DNA of 64,000 nt, from the NCBI RefSeq assembly GCF_007741495.1, contig NZ_CP036262.1, positions 7,068,001 through 7,132,000 of the forward strand, read 5' to 3'. Source of the DNA: Roseimaritima multifibrata (GTDB lineage Bacteria; Planctomycetota; Planctomycetia; Pirellulales; Pirellulaceae). A model generated the notes under the pieces. The model was not told where the DNA came from. It saw only the letters and a program-made list of their open reading frames with translations, and did not search any database. Shown one piece after another: positions 53,968 to 64,000 of the stretch. The translations under genes were made by a program, and so were the position numbers. Within the stretch, counting starts at the first letter, position 1; every line of letters begins with the position of its first letter.

Positions 53968-55197
53968 TCAGCGACGCAGCCAACCACGCCGGAGGAAAAA
54001 CAACAGCATTCCTACCGCAGACAAACCCATTAGCGCGAGTGCAAATGGATACCCGAATTCCCAGGCCGTTTCGGGCATGTTGTAAGGCGAATCGGCCGTG
54101 TTGAAATTCATTCCGTAGACGCCAGCGATAAACGACATCGGCATGAAAATGGTCGAGATGATCGTCAAGACCTGCATGATGTCGTTGGTGCGTTGACTTA
54201 GTTTTGTGAAGTACAAGTCTCGCAAATCGTTTACGACCTCTCGAAATGATTCGGTCACGTCAACGATGTGAAGAATATGATCATGTGAATCACGAAGAAA
54301 GATCTGAGTCTCCTGCGTAATGTATGGCGTTTTCTCGACCATCAATCGTTGAATCAAATCTCTCTGCGACCAGCTGGTTTTACGAATCGCAGCCAACTCT
54401 CGCTTGAACATGCGAATTCGAATTTGATCCTGACCGCTGGGGTCGTCCGACACATCCTCTTCCAACTGCTCTAACGACCGACCGTAGGCCTCCAGTAACG
54501 GGAAGTAGCCATCGATGACGGTATCCACCAAGCAGTAAAGCAAATAGTCGACGCCCGATTCTCGGATCCTACCATTGCCACGCTTTAATCGCCGCGAAAC
54601 GGCTCCAAAAGAATCCTCCGCTTTCTCTTGAAATGAGATCAGCGTATTCCCCGAAATCACAAAGGAAACCTGTTCATAGTGGAAGGGAATCTTCTGGTCG
54701 GTGCGATGCATGATCACCGACAAAACGCCATCGGTCACTTCAAATTTTGGCCGCTGATGGGTTTGAACAATATCCTCCAAGGTTAACGGATGCAGACCAA
54801 AATGCTCCGCTAAATGTTTAAGGGCCGTCATGTCTGCCAACCCAAACACATTGATCCACTGGACGACGGGCAAATCGCCTTCCGCGGCGACTGGCAGCGA
54901 ATCTAGGCCGGCATCGATGGCGGCAAGGTCCCCCAAAGTGGACAGATCAACCTCGGCCTCTTCGATAAAAGTTTCTTGGTTATAGATCACGCGCTGAATG
55001 AAGGTCGTTTCGGCCGACGTGTCGGCCGAAACCTGCCCCGGTGCTGCCCCTACCTTGGAACGCCGTCGAAATGGGCGATAGAAACGACTGCGAAATCGCT
55101 TATGACGTTTTTGCCTACCATGATTTTCAGCCAAAACGGAATCGAGTTCCTGTTCCAGTTCCTCTTCGGCGTTATCTCGGGAGGATGATTCTGCCAC
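53968..55197 (-). CDS. corA: CorA-type magnesium/cobalt channel
   Basis: This 409-aa protein has a large soluble N-terminal domain with an acidic/basic leader (first about 55 residues, RKHKRFRSRFYRPFRRRS-like) and two C-terminal membrane helices. The hallmark Gly-Met-Asn is at 362-364 in VYGMNF, followed by the family's acidic loop (NTADSPYNMPETAWEFGYP). The long helix before it (EVVNDLRDLYFTKLSQRTNDIMQVLTIISTIFMP) is typical. It forms a pentameric Mg2+ uptake channel; ion preference (Mg or Co/Zn) cannot be read. It is a single gene, convergent with the PES gene. Confidence 0.95.
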   Translation of the reverse strand: MAESSSRDNAEEELEQELDSVLAENHGRQKRHKRFRSRFYRPFRRRSKVGAAPGQVSADTSAETTFIQRVIYNQETFIEEAEVDLSTLGDLAAIDAGLDSLPVAAEGDLPVVQWINVFGLADMTALKHLAEHFGLHPLTLEDIVQTHQRPKFEVTDGVLSVIMHRTDQKIPFHYEQVSFVISGNTLISFQEKAEDSFGAVSRRLKRGNGRIRESGVDYLLYCLVDTVIDGYFPLLEAYGRSLEQLEEDVSDDPSGQDQIRIRMFKRELAAIRKTSWSQRDLIQRLMVEKTPYITQETQIFLRDSHDHILHIVDVTESFREVVNDLRDLYFTKLSQRTNDIMQVLTIISTIFMPMSFIAGVYGMNFNTADSPYNMPETAWEFGYPFALALMGLSAVGMLLFFLRRGWLRR

Positions 55198-55314
55198 GCT
55201 TAACTTCCTTGCGGGTAGCGAAGCGGCCCAGACCGCTCGATAAAGGCTTCGTGTTTTTTAAGATTGCTATAGCGGGCAATTCAAATCGCTCCGCCAAAGG
55301 GGACACGATCCGGT

Positions 55315-56763
55315 TCAGCGTTCGTTCGTAAAACGTTGTTGGTCCCCCGCATCGACCGGAAGCGTTTGATTCCACTCCATCACCAACTTTTGCAAACGCT
55401 CCACCTGTTCCGGGTTCTGAACAGCGACGCTATTCGTTTCTTCAACATCCCGGTCCAGATCAAACAACTGCGGGGCCGAACCATCGTAGTTCACATAAAA
55501 CTTCCAACGACCATCTCGGACGGCAAGATCGGGATTCGGGTCCTCTTTCGTGCCTGGTCGATCGGGCGGCCGTCGCCAAAACAAGGGTTCGATTCGAGAG
55601 GCTTGATCATTCCCCAGTAAAGTCCCCGACAAATCCTCGCCATCCAGGTCGATCGCTTCGGGCGGGGAAACCGATGTCAACGCGTACAGCGAACGATTCA
55701 AATCCAGGGCCGACAAAATGGAATCTGAATTGGTGGTCCCTTCCTTTCCAGCGGCCAACCAACCAGGTGCCCAAACAATCAAAGGCGATCGAACGCCACC
55801 TTCATACAGCAACGTCTTAAATCCCCGCAGGGGCGTGCAAGCGCCGACTCCTTCTTCGGGACCATTGTCCGAAGCGATCAGGATGATCGTGTTGTCTCGC
55901 AATTTTTCATCACTGCGAATTCGTTCGAACAACTTCCCAAGCTGCGTGTCCATCGCTTCAAGGACAGCGTAGTACAAAGCCCGTTTCGATTGATCGGTCT
56001 CCGCTCGCAAATCGGCTGGCGGAAAAAAAGGAGAATGAACATCATCGGGCCACAGGTTGACGAAGAAGGGTTTACCATCCGCTTCCGCTTGATCGATAAA
56101 TTCCAACGCGTCGGTTACAAACGCGGCCGTTACCTGGCTGCGATCTTCCCAGCGAATCGGTCCCCTCCCCAGGTTGGCGGACCCCAAATCATGGGGCGCC
56201 GGCGGCTTGCCATCGTAGGCATCCTTCAAGGGAAGCACTCGAGGCCCCAAGCCTTCAAAATTCGTCAGGCTGGCATCAAAGCCATATTCTGAAATCAGAG
56301 GAGCCTCACCGACATCCCGCTGTCCCCCCATATGCCACTTTCCAAAATGGCCGGTTGCGTACCCTGCTTTTTGCAGTTCCCTTGGCAACGATGGTGCACT
56401 CGGATCAAGCCACTGGTCCATTCCCCGCTTGCGGTTTGCTTCCCGCCTAGCCAAATAGGAACTGATTCGCCAACGCTGTGGGTACTGCCCTGTGGTAAGG
56501 GCGACTCGAGAGGGCGAACAGATCGGAGAATTGACATAGAAATTCGTAAAGCGAAGACCTTCGCTTGCCAACTGATCGATCTGTTTTGTCTCGGTAACCG
56601 TCCCACCAAAACAGGATAGGTCCGACCAGCCCATATCATCGATAAAGACTGTCAACACATTGGGACGGCGATCGTCGGCAGAGGCGGAATGACTAAAAAC
56701 CGAAATCGCCACCAGACTGAAAAACAGTCGATAGAAACGAGAACCAAATTCAATCGAAATCAT
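55315..56763 (-). CDS. Secreted sulfatase
   Basis: This 482-aa protein has a signal peptide (LFFSLVAISVFSHSASA). Type I sulfatase features: metal ligands Asp42-Asp43 (FIDDMGWSD), formylglycine site Cys82 in the C-S-P-S-R motif (ICSPSRVALTTG), GKWHMGG, and the later ASDNGPEEG metal site. The active Cys must be oxidised by a formylglycine-generating enzyme, which is not in this window. Sulfatases are a planctomycete hallmark and desulfate algal polysaccharides; substrate here unknown. Confidence 0.94.
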   Translation of the reverse strand: MISIEFGSRFYRLFFSLVAISVFSHSASADDRRPNVLTVFIDDMGWSDLSCFGGTVTETKQIDQLASEGLRFTNFYVNSPICSPSRVALTTGQYPQRWRISSYLARREANRKRGMDQWLDPSAPSLPRELQKAGYATGHFGKWHMGGQRDVGEAPLISEYGFDASLTNFEGLGPRVLPLKDAYDGKPPAPHDLGSANLGRGPIRWEDRSQVTAAFVTDALEFIDQAEADGKPFFVNLWPDDVHSPFFPPADLRAETDQSKRALYYAVLEAMDTQLGKLFERIRSDEKLRDNTIILIASDNGPEEGVGACTPLRGFKTLLYEGGVRSPLIVWAPGWLAAGKEGTTNSDSILSALDLNRSLYALTSVSPPEAIDLDGEDLSGTLLGNDQASRIEPLFWRRPPDRPGTKEDPNPDLAVRDGRWKFYVNYDGSAPQLFDLDRDVEETNSVAVQNPEQVERLQKLVMEWNQTLPVDAGDQQRFTNER

Positions 56764-56849
56764 GCTTCGCCAACTTGATGAGAAAGAAAAAAACCTTTTG
56801 CGCGGTCCTTCCCATCATAGCCAAAATCAGCAGGCGATATCGATTCCCG

Positions 56850-57857
<1,008 letters not shown>

Positions 57858-57890
57858 TCATCCATTCCGTGAAAACCGATAACGTCTTCG

Positions 57891-58268
57891 TTACCAAGGG
57901 GCTCGGACGTAATGCACGCCAAACTGATCCGTATGGCTTGGCCAATTCGGGGTGTGGCGGAAACCAGTCCCCGGAGCGTAGCCGTAGCCAGGGTTGTTAC
58001 GCCCATACTGCTGCGTCACCGGGTACATCAGGTTCTGGCTAACACCCCAGCTGTAAGTCTGACGCATTTTAACTGTCGGAGGAACGACCAATCCGATTGG
58101 CTGACCGTATTGGATGTTCTGGTAACCAGCGTGCCAGGGTTGTTCGACAGGAGCGTTCTGGGCGCGGCGATTCGCAAACCCAAACGGACCGCCTGCCTCT
58201 GCTGGCTGAAGATCCAACGCCAACGCACCAATCACCACCACGGCAACACAAATCACTCGACAAATCAT
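57891..58268 (-). CDS. Small secreted Tyr/Pro/Asn-rich protein
   Basis: This 125-aa protein has a signal peptide (VICVAVVVIGALALDLQPAEA). The mature part is rich in Gly, Pro, Tyr, Asn and Gln, with QYGRNNPGYGYAPGTGF and HTPNWPSHTDQFGVHYVRAPW; no cysteines or known domain. It follows another secreted Tyr-rich protein gene by 34 bp, probably in one operon. Likely a small envelope or matrix protein, unproven. Confidence 0.75.
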   Translation of the reverse strand: MICRVICVAVVVIGALALDLQPAEAGGPFGFANRRAQNAPVEQPWHAGYQNIQYGQPIGLVVPPTVKMRQTYSWGVSQNLMYPVTQQYGRNNPGYGYAPGTGFRHTPNWPSHTDQFGVHYVRAPW

Positions 58269-58302
58269 AGGTCTCTCCTCAGGTCTCAGACAGGGAATAG
58301 AA

Positions 58303-58809
58303 TTAACGCGGGATCCGTAAAACGTTCCAGTAGAAATTGCTGGCTGTCTGACGAACTGGCGGGTAGTAGTAAGTCGCTTTGGTGCGGTTCAAACCGCGAC
58401 CATTGTCATAATAGTTATGAAATTTGTCTTTATGCGCGTATAACATTTCTTGCGGCATAAATGGCTGATACGTGTAGTAGGTATGCCCGACGTGCGCCGG
58501 AACCGGCAGCGGAGCAACGTACATCTGAGCGTTGACGCTGTTGCCGTACCCTTGGGTGTAGTTGTTGTAAAACAGGTCGGGCCGACCATACCCGCGCTGA
58601 CCAACGGCCCCCGCTTGGCAGTTTTCACAGACCTCCCCGGAACCATCACTCACAACCGCTCCACCGATACCGCTGCCACCCACGACTTCGTCGGAGATGA
58701 CCTGGGAGTTAACGATGTAACTACCCTGCTGTGCGGACGCCACACCAGCGGAAACGAACCCAACTCCAACGGCCATAGCGGCGACGGCTAATTTGATCTG
58801 CATACGCAT
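58303..58809 (-). CDS. Small secreted Tyr/Asn-rich protein with CxxC
   Basis: This 168-aa protein has a signal peptide (LAVAAMAVGVGFVSAGVASAQ). A Gly/Ser/Val segment carries a single CENC motif, followed by Tyr/Asn-rich stretches (DLFYNNYTQGYG, HTYYTYQPFMPQEMLYAHKDKFHNYYDNGRG) and a basic end. No family recognised. The start may be at the second Met (MQIKLA). Shares composition, not clear sequence identity, with the next gene in the operon. Confidence 0.75.
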   Translation of the reverse strand: MRMQIKLAVAAMAVGVGFVSAGVASAQQGSYIVNSQVISDEVVGGSGIGGAVVSDGSGEVCENCQAGAVGQRGYGRPDLFYNNYTQGYGNSVNAQMYVAPLPVPAHVGHTYYTYQPFMPQEMLYAHKDKFHNYYDNGRGLNRTKATYYYPPVRQTASNFYWNVLRIPR

Positions 58810-59140
58810 GACGAACGTCCTTAATTTCCGAATTCGAACAACTTAATAAGCTGCGACGGTTTCCCAGCTAGGAATTCCATACCCGCCAAGGCAATCCATC
58901 ACCCTAGTCTAGGTCCAGTATTGGGATAATTCGGCGATTCAATGCCCCCCAGCCCAATCTTTATTTACCAAATCCTCCCTTTGCCCGGATATTGCCTGGT
59001 CTATCCATATTGACACCTGGGATAAAACAGAGCTAATCGGTACAATCCCGAGACTTTAGGCAAGATAACAGGGTGCATCATGACGAAGAACTTGGATGCG
59101 AGTCATCGAAGTTGCATCCAACTGAAACAGGGTAGTTTGC
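58810..59140 (+). promoter_or_regulatory. 331-bp divergent gap upstream of the topoisomerase A-subunit gene
   Basis: No gene is supported here. A perfect -35-like TTGACA lies at 59010-59015 with weak -10 candidates (GCTAAT 59032-59037 at 16 bp; TACAAT 59041-59046 at 25 bp). A short open frame starting at 59080 overlaps the real gene and lacks family features. The secreted protein on the other strand starts at 58809, so this gap probably serves both directions. Confidence 0.3.
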
Positions 59141-61612
59141 GTGGCGAAACGGCGTTCAACATCAGGTACACGATCGAACCGAAACCGAAAATCGGGCGAA
59201 CCGGACTTACCGACAGAATCGGCAGAGGACCGCTTAATTCCGATTCCGCTACGAGCCGCGGCCCAGTCACGCTATCTGAATTACTCACTTTCGGTAATCA
59301 CTAGCCGGGCGCTGCCAGATGTCCGCGATGGACTGAAACCGGTTCAACGCCGCATTTTGTATGCGATGAACCAGCTAAATCTGTCCTCCACCGCCAAGCA
59401 CCGTAAGTGTGCGAAGGTCGTCGGGGATGCGATGAGTAACTACCATCCGCACGGCGACAGTTCGATCTACGAGGCCTTGGTGCGGATGGCTCAGCCATTT
59501 GCGCTGCGGATGCCGTTGGTCGACGGCAGCGGCAACTTCGGTTCGGTCGACGGCGACAACGCGGCTGCGATGCGTTACACCGAATGTCGAATGACCGCGA
59601 TTTCGGCAGAACTGCTAGCAGACCTTTCCACCAAAACGGTTGCCTTTCGTCCCAACTATGACGGAACGCGTGAGGAACCGGTCGTCCTGCCCAGCCGAAT
59701 GCCCAACCTGCTGGTCAACGGAGCGACGGGAATCGCTGTCGGCATGGCGACGAACATCCCCCCTCACAATCTGAAAGAGGTCTGTCACGCCCTCCTGAAA
59801 CTACTCAAAGACCCAGAGATCAAAGAGTACCAACTTGTTGCCAATGACGCGGTGCAAGGCCCGGACTTCCCGACCGGGGGGCAGATCATCAACAGCAAGG
59901 AAGAGCTCCGCGAAATCTATGCAACCGGTCAAGGGACGATCAAACTTCGGGGGACTTCGATCCTAGTCGAACCACCCAAACCGAAACGCGGAAGCAAAGC
60001 TTCCGCTGCCTCGGCAAACGTGTTGCAGATCACCTCCATTCCTTATGGAGTGAATAAAGCGGCGATGGTGGAGCGGATATCCGAACTGGTTTACAGCGGC
60101 AAACTTCCTTTGGTGGAAGAAGTACGCGATCTATCGACCGACGAAATCCGTGTCGACATCGTCCTGAAACCAAACGCCGATGCTGACAAAGTCCTGGCTT
60201 ACCTGTTCAAGCACACCCCTCTGCAAAGCAATTTCCACGTCAACCTGACCTGTCTGGTCCCCAACGAGAATCCTGAAACCAGCGCGCCGGCGCGACTGGG
60301 CCTGAAGGAAATTCTCTGGCACTTCCTGCATTTCCGTTTGGATGTTGTCACCGCGCGACTGACAAACGAGCTTCGTGCTCTCGAGAAACGGATCCATATC
60401 CTGAACGGATTGGCATTCGTTTTTGACGTCCTGGACGAAATCATCCGGATCATCCGTGCCAGCGATGGGAAAGCGGATGCTGCGGAAAAAATCATGACCA
60501 AATACCCCGCCGAGACGGGCGGCTTGGACGCGGAGCAAACCGACGCGATCCTTGAACTGCGTCTTTACCGACTGGCCAAGTTGGAAATCAACGTGGTCAT
60601 CAAGGAACTGAAAGAAAAAGAAAAACGAGCTCGAGAGATCCGCAAACTGCTGAAGGAAGATACCGCGGACACCAATGCGTCGGGCCGCTGGCAAATCGTG
60701 CGAGAAGAAATCCAGCACATTCGCGAAACCTATGCCACTGACCAAGCAGGTCGTCGTCGATCGATCATCGCTCCGTTGACCGAAGAGATCGAATACAACG
60801 AAGAAGACTTTATCGTTGCCGAAGAATGCCACATTCTGATCACGACCGATGGCTGGGTGAAACGTCAAAAACAGATCGCAGACCCCAATAAGAGCCGTCT
60901 CCGCAGCGGCGACAATGTCTTGACGTGCGTCGCGGGTTCGACGCGAGAAACGATCGCGTTTTTCTCTTCGCTGGGGGTTTGTTATACCGCTCGAATGGCG
61001 GACATTCCTGCCTCCACTGGATTCGGAGAACCGATCCAAAAACTGTTCAAACTGAAGGATGGCGAACAGATCATCGCCGCCCTTTCGCTTGATCCACGGG
61101 TGATCGGCAACATCCACGACGATCCCAAGTATCCCGACCACTGCCCCGAAACGCATGCGTTTGCGGCAACCAGCAATGGCTATGCCCTCCGGTTCGGGCT
61201 GGCCGGTTACCTGGACCCCTCAACCCGTAATGGGCGGCGATATGCCCGCCCAGCCGCAGGGTCCCATGTGATTGACGTCGTCCCCATCCACGGGACCGAA
61301 ACCATTCTTTCCGTCAGTGAAAACTGTCGAGCGATGGTCTGCCCGGCCGAAGAGGTGAACTATCTATCGGGCCCGGGCAAGGGAGTTTTACTGGTACGCT
61401 TGGGTAAAGAAGATCGCCTGCTAGGGTTTAAGGCCTCTACAGGAGACCGTGATTTGATGGTCGTCCAGACCAACCGTGGGGCAAAAAAGACGATCTCGAC
61501 TGCCAAATACCGAGTCACATCACGTGGCGGAAGAGGAACCGAGATCCAAAAGAATGGAAAGATTGCCGAAATCGTCGTCGATCCCCCAGCCGCACCCGAG
61601 ACGCTTGAGTGA
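59141..61612 (+). CDS. Type IIA topoisomerase A subunit (GyrA/ParC-like)
   Basis: This 823-aa protein begins at GTG 59141. The breakage-reunion domain has catalytic Tyr146 ([10 protein letters not shown]), the [20 protein letters not shown] block and a quinolone-region equivalent with Ser107 and Glu111 ([11 protein letters not shown]); Glu at the second position is ParC-like. Two coiled-coil segments follow (about 480-520), then a beta-pinwheel C-terminal domain. A GyrA-box-like SRGGRG sits only at 794-799, near the very end, rather than at the domain start. With the B-subunit gene 243 bp downstream it forms a topoisomerase IV- or gyrase-type enzyme; which cannot be fixed from sequence alone. 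Confidence 0.93.
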   Translation: MAKRRSTSGTRSNRNRKSGEPDLPTESAEDRLIPIPLRAAAQSRYLNYSLSVITSRALPDVRDGLKPVQRRILYAMNQLNLSSTAKHRKCAKVVGDAMSNYHPHGDSSIYEALVRMAQPFALRMPLVDGSGNFGSVDGDNAAAMRYTECRMTAISAELLADLSTKTVAFRPNYDGTREEPVVLPSRMPNLLVNGATGIAVGMATNIPPHNLKEVCHALLKLLKDPEIKEYQLVANDAVQGPDFPTGGQIINSKEELREIYATGQGTIKLRGTSILVEPPKPKRGSKASAASANVLQITSIPYGVNKAAMVERISELVYSGKLPLVEEVRDLSTDEIRVDIVLKPNADADKVLAYLFKHTPLQSNFHVNLTCLVPNENPETSAPARLGLKEILWHFLHFRLDVVTARLTNELRALEKRIHILNGLAFVFDVLDEIIRIIRASDGKADAAEKIMTKYPAETGGLDAEQTDAILELRLYRLAKLEINVVIKELKEKEKRAREIRKLLKEDTADTNASGRWQIVREEIQHIRETYATDQAGRRRSIIAPLTEEIEYNEEDFIVAEECHILITTDGWVKRQKQIADPNKSRLRSGDNVLTCVAGSTRETIAFFSSLGVCYTARMADIPASTGFGEPIQKLFKLKDGEQIIAALSLDPRVIGNIHDDPKYPDHCPETHAFAATSNGYALRFGLAGYLDPSTRNGRRYARPAAGSHVIDVVPIHGTETILSVSENCRAMVCPAEEVNYLSGPGKGVLLVRLGKEDRLLGFKASTGDRDLMVVQTNRGAKKTISTAKYRVTSRGGRGTEIQKNGKIAEIVVDPPAAPETLE

Positions 61613-61855
61613 TGAACGATTAAATCTTCGTATTGATTTTTCATCCGCCCTGTTGGCGGCCAGACGCTAGCACGGATGATTGATCAGTCGTTTAGGCATT
61701 AGCCCACGGTTCTCAGGATGCACTGAACGAACCGGGGGCTACCCCCGAACGATAGACATAGCAGCCCTCGCTCTTTCCCTTCAAGGAGAGTCGAGGAATG
61801 ACTGCAGACGAACCCCACGCACACGTTTTTTTCCTCGCATTCAACGAGCCCCGCT

Positions 61856-63769
61856 GTGAGCACTGTCGCCAAGGAATATAGCGCCAAAGATATCGTCGCC
61901 CTGGAAGGGCTAGACCCGGTACGTAAACGTCCGGGGATGTACATCGGTGGCGTCAGCGCGGCAGGTTTGCACCACTTGGTTTGGGAAATCGTTGACAATA
62001 GCGTCGACGAAGCGATGAATGGGCATGCCAGCGAAATCAAGGTCACTCTGCATAAAGACGGACAATCGGTTTCCGTCAGCGATAATGGTCGCGGAATCCC
62101 CGTCGACAAACATCCCAAAACCAAAAAACCTGCTTTGGAGATGGTCCTTACAGTCCTCCACGCAGGGGGCAAGTTTGACGGCAACAACTACAAAACCTCC
62201 GGCGGTCTGCATGGCGTAGGGGCTTCGGTTGTTAACGCTCTTTCCAAAGAAATGGTTGCCGTTGTCAAACGGGATGGCATTCAATATCGAATGCAATTTG
62301 CCAAGGGGATCCCTCAGACCAAACTTCAGAAACTAAAGGGAGCGGTTCGCGGAACGGGAACGACGATCACGTTTTCTCCCGACCCCACGATCTTTCCTAA
62401 AACCGATTTCGACAGTGCAACCATTCGCACTCGATTGGAAACGGCCAGCTTTATCCATCGCAATCTGAAGGTCACCTACGTCGATGAAGTTCAGGGAACG
62501 ACGGAAACCTTTCAGCACGAGCAAGGGATCGTCGACTACCTGGCTCAAGTCCTCAAAGAACGCTCCGCCAAACCGATTCATGAATCCCCATTCATCCTTC
62601 GCGAAGACAACAGCGACCGCCTAGAGGTGGTTCTGCAGTGGACCGAATCGACCGATGAACACGTTCGCTCTTATGTCAACGGGATCCCCACGGCCAGCGG
62701 TGGCTCCCACGAAACAGGATTCCGTGGCGGACTAACCAAGGGAGTCCGCAACTACATCGACACCCACAACCTAACCCCGCGCGGACTGAAGATATCCCAC
62801 GAAGATATCCGCGAAGGAATGGTTGCCATCGTTTCGATCTTTACCGCCGAACCACAGTTCCAAGGGCAGACCAAAGACCGTCTGAACAACCCCGAAGTCC
62901 AACCGCTTGTCGAGGGGGCGGTACGCCCTGCCCTTGAACAATGGATGAACAACAACCGCTCGGTTGCCGACTTCATCGTCGCGCGGATCATTGCCGCAGC
63001 AAGAGCCCGAGCCGCATCGCGAGCGGCTTCCGATGCGATTTCACGGAAAGGTGGTTCAAAACGGACGATGCTGCCAGGCAAACTGAGCGATTGCGTATCG
63101 GGCGGCCGAGGCGAATCGGAACTCTTCATCGTCGAAGGTGACTCGGCAGGTGGGAGTGCAAAACAAGGACGGGACCGCAATTGCCAAGCCATCCTGCCAC
63201 TGCGTGGAAAGGTTCTGAATACCGAATGCGCAACGGTCAAAAAGATGCTGGAGAACAAAGAAATCCAGGACATGCTGACCGCGATTGGATGCGGAATCGG
63301 AGGAAATGTCGACCTCGCCAACCTCCGCTACGATCGGGTCATCCTGCTGGCCGATGCGGACTCCGACGGGCACCATATCACGACCCTCCTGCTAACATTT
63401 TTCTACCGGCACATCCCACAGTTAATCAGCGACGGGCGGCTTTTCATCGCTCAACCGCCCCTATACCGAATCGATCTGGGCAAAGAAACCTTTTGGGCAG
63501 CAGACGAAGCCGATCGCGATCGCATCTTGGCAGAATATACCGGCCGATCTCTCCCCGAGATCACTCGCTTTAAAGGCCTGGGGGAAATGATGCCTAAGGT
63601 TCTCTGGGACACCACGTTAAACCCGGCCACCAGGCGGCTGCTAAAAGTCGAAATCGATGACCATTTGGAAACCGATCGAGTCATCAGCGATTTGATGGGA
63701 CGGGACGCATCCGCAAGGTTCCACTTCATCATGGACCGCGCCGACGAAGTCGAAGTACTGGACGTGTAG
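61856..63769 (+). CDS. Type IIA topoisomerase B subunit (GyrB/ParE-like)
   Basis: This 637-aa protein starts at GTG 61856. GHKL ATPase motifs: EIVDNSVDEA, DNGRGIPVD, TSGGLHGVGASVVNALS. Transducer and TOPRIM follow: EGDSAGGSAKQGRD, PLRGKVLN and DADSDGHHI, then RFKGLGEM. Length matches ParE and Gram-positive GyrB (about 640), without the GyrB-specific insert of enterobacteria. ATP binding closes the N-gate and drives strand passage with the A subunit encoded upstream. The reversed A-then-B order differs from the usual gyrB-gyrA arrangement. Confidence 0.94.
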   Translation: MSTVAKEYSAKDIVALEGLDPVRKRPGMYIGGVSAAGLHHLVWEIVDNSVDEAMNGHASEIKVTLHKDGQSVSVSDNGRGIPVDKHPKTKKPALEMVLTVLHAGGKFDGNNYKTSGGLHGVGASVVNALSKEMVAVVKRDGIQYRMQFAKGIPQTKLQKLKGAVRGTGTTITFSPDPTIFPKTDFDSATIRTRLETASFIHRNLKVTYVDEVQGTTETFQHEQGIVDYLAQVLKERSAKPIHESPFILREDNSDRLEVVLQWTESTDEHVRSYVNGIPTASGGSHETGFRGGLTKGVRNYIDTHNLTPRGLKISHEDIREGMVAIVSIFTAEPQFQGQTKDRLNNPEVQPLVEGAVRPALEQWMNNNRSVADFIVARIIAAARARAASRAASDAISRKGGSKRTMLPGKLSDCVSGGRGESELFIVEGDSAGGSAKQGRDRNCQAILPLRGKVLNTECATVKKMLENKEIQDMLTAIGCGIGGNVDLANLRYDRVILLADADSDGHHITTLLLTFFYRHIPQLISDGRLFIAQPPLYRIDLGKETFWAADEADRDRILAEYTGRSLPEITRFKGLGEMMPKVLWDTTLNPATRRLLKVEIDDHLETDRVISDLMGRDASARFHFIMDRADEVEVLDV

Positions 63770-63796
63770 ACGTGAACAAGGTGTAAAGAACGTCAC

Positions 63797-64000
63797 CTAT
63801 TTCACAACCGTCCCGTAGTGCCTGGGGTTACTTACTTGGCTGCGATACTTTCGCCCAGCTTGACTTGGCAAAAACGTTTGCTGTAGATCGGTTTTGCGTT
63901 TGCGAAACCATCGCGATATCAGCGACAGCGTATGCGGGTATTCACCATGCACCGCGTTGTTGGACGAGCCGACTTCAGGACTTTCCAAAAGCATCGTCCA
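63797..64000 (-). CDS. Possible C-terminal fragment of a gene entering from the right edge
   Basis: A minus-strand frame stays open from the stop at 63797 to the window edge, encoding at least 67 residues (SRWFRKRKTDLQQTFLPSQAG near the middle). It may be the end of a longer gene convergent with the topoisomerase B gene (27 bp between stops) or a chance frame. No family recognised. Confidence 0.35.
   Translation of the reverse strand, partial: WTMLLESPEVGSSNNAVHGEYPHTLSLISRWFRKRKTDLQQTFLPSQAGRKYRSQVSNPRHYGTVVK

Noticed and set aside
59080-59304. Short ORF overlapping the start of the topoisomerase A gene
   Set aside because: Out of frame with the conserved protein and ends inside it; no family resemblance.
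60131-61156. 341-codon antisense ORF inside the topoisomerase A gene
   Set aside because: Mirror frame of a strongly conserved gene; composition Phe/Asp/Val typical of reverse translation shadow.

Overview
The window looks like chromosomal DNA from a planctomycete, most likely a Pirellulaceae/Rhodopirellula-type bacterium. This rests on family content rather than any marker search: a giant tandem-95/CSLREA surface protein, a DUF1559 pilin-like protein next to a tiny lipoprotein, a DUF1080 (3-keto-disaccharide hydrolase-like) protein, a sulfatase, a VIT/VWA protein, an AsmA-like giant, many secreted proteins of unknown function, mostly short operons on both strands, and frequent GTG/TTG starts.

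Layout. 1-14.4 kb is a surface-signalling block. It holds the 3' end of a giant repeat-rich surface protein, a hybrid histidine kinase 5 bp downstream, a REC-HD-GYP c-di-GMP phosphodiesterase, a GC-rich serine hydrolase, and a convergent GGDEF/HD-GYP protein whose membrane sensor region is a paralogue of the kinase's. 14.5-19.6 kb has a DapA/NanA-family lyase with a Na+/solute symporter, divergent from a VIT/VWA protein. 19.9-23.9 kb has an ABC exporter pair, a palindromic repeat, and ppi-thiD. 24.3-30.8 kb holds secreted hydrolases, a secreted CXXCH protein, a CpsB-like PHP phosphatase translationally coupled (ATGA) to a secreted metallopeptidase, a lipoprotein and a DUF2752 protein. 30.9-38.5 kb holds bioB, a TolC-like lipoprotein, a class V aminotransferase with coaD, and aroC.

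38.5-41.7 kb is the most unusual part. It is an array of 204-bp repeat units, each with four hairpins. A REP-associated-type Y1 (IS200-like) transposase gene sits in the loop of one hairpin, with its stop codon formed by the repeat. An intact 1494-bp IS4-type element is inserted at the apex of another hairpin, with a 10-bp target duplication. The array with its Y1 gene is my best candidate for an under-described system: a planctomycete REP/RAYT-like unit.

41.7-64 kb holds secreted proteins of unknown function, a UPF0178 protein, the small lipoprotein/DUF1559 pair, an AsmA-like giant next to a polysaccharide-export lipoprotein, corA, a sulfatase, hemB of the non-zinc type, two secreted small proteins, and a type IIA topoisomerase pair (GyrA/ParC-like then GyrB/ParE-like). 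No tRNA, rRNA or CRISPR was seen.

Functional links that can be argued: the first block couples a surface adhesin/sensor to phosphorelay and c-di-GMP turnover. The PHP phosphatase, PES lipoprotein, TolC-like protein and sulfatase fit exopolysaccharide production and sulfated-polysaccharide use. Most other genes are ordinary housekeeping.
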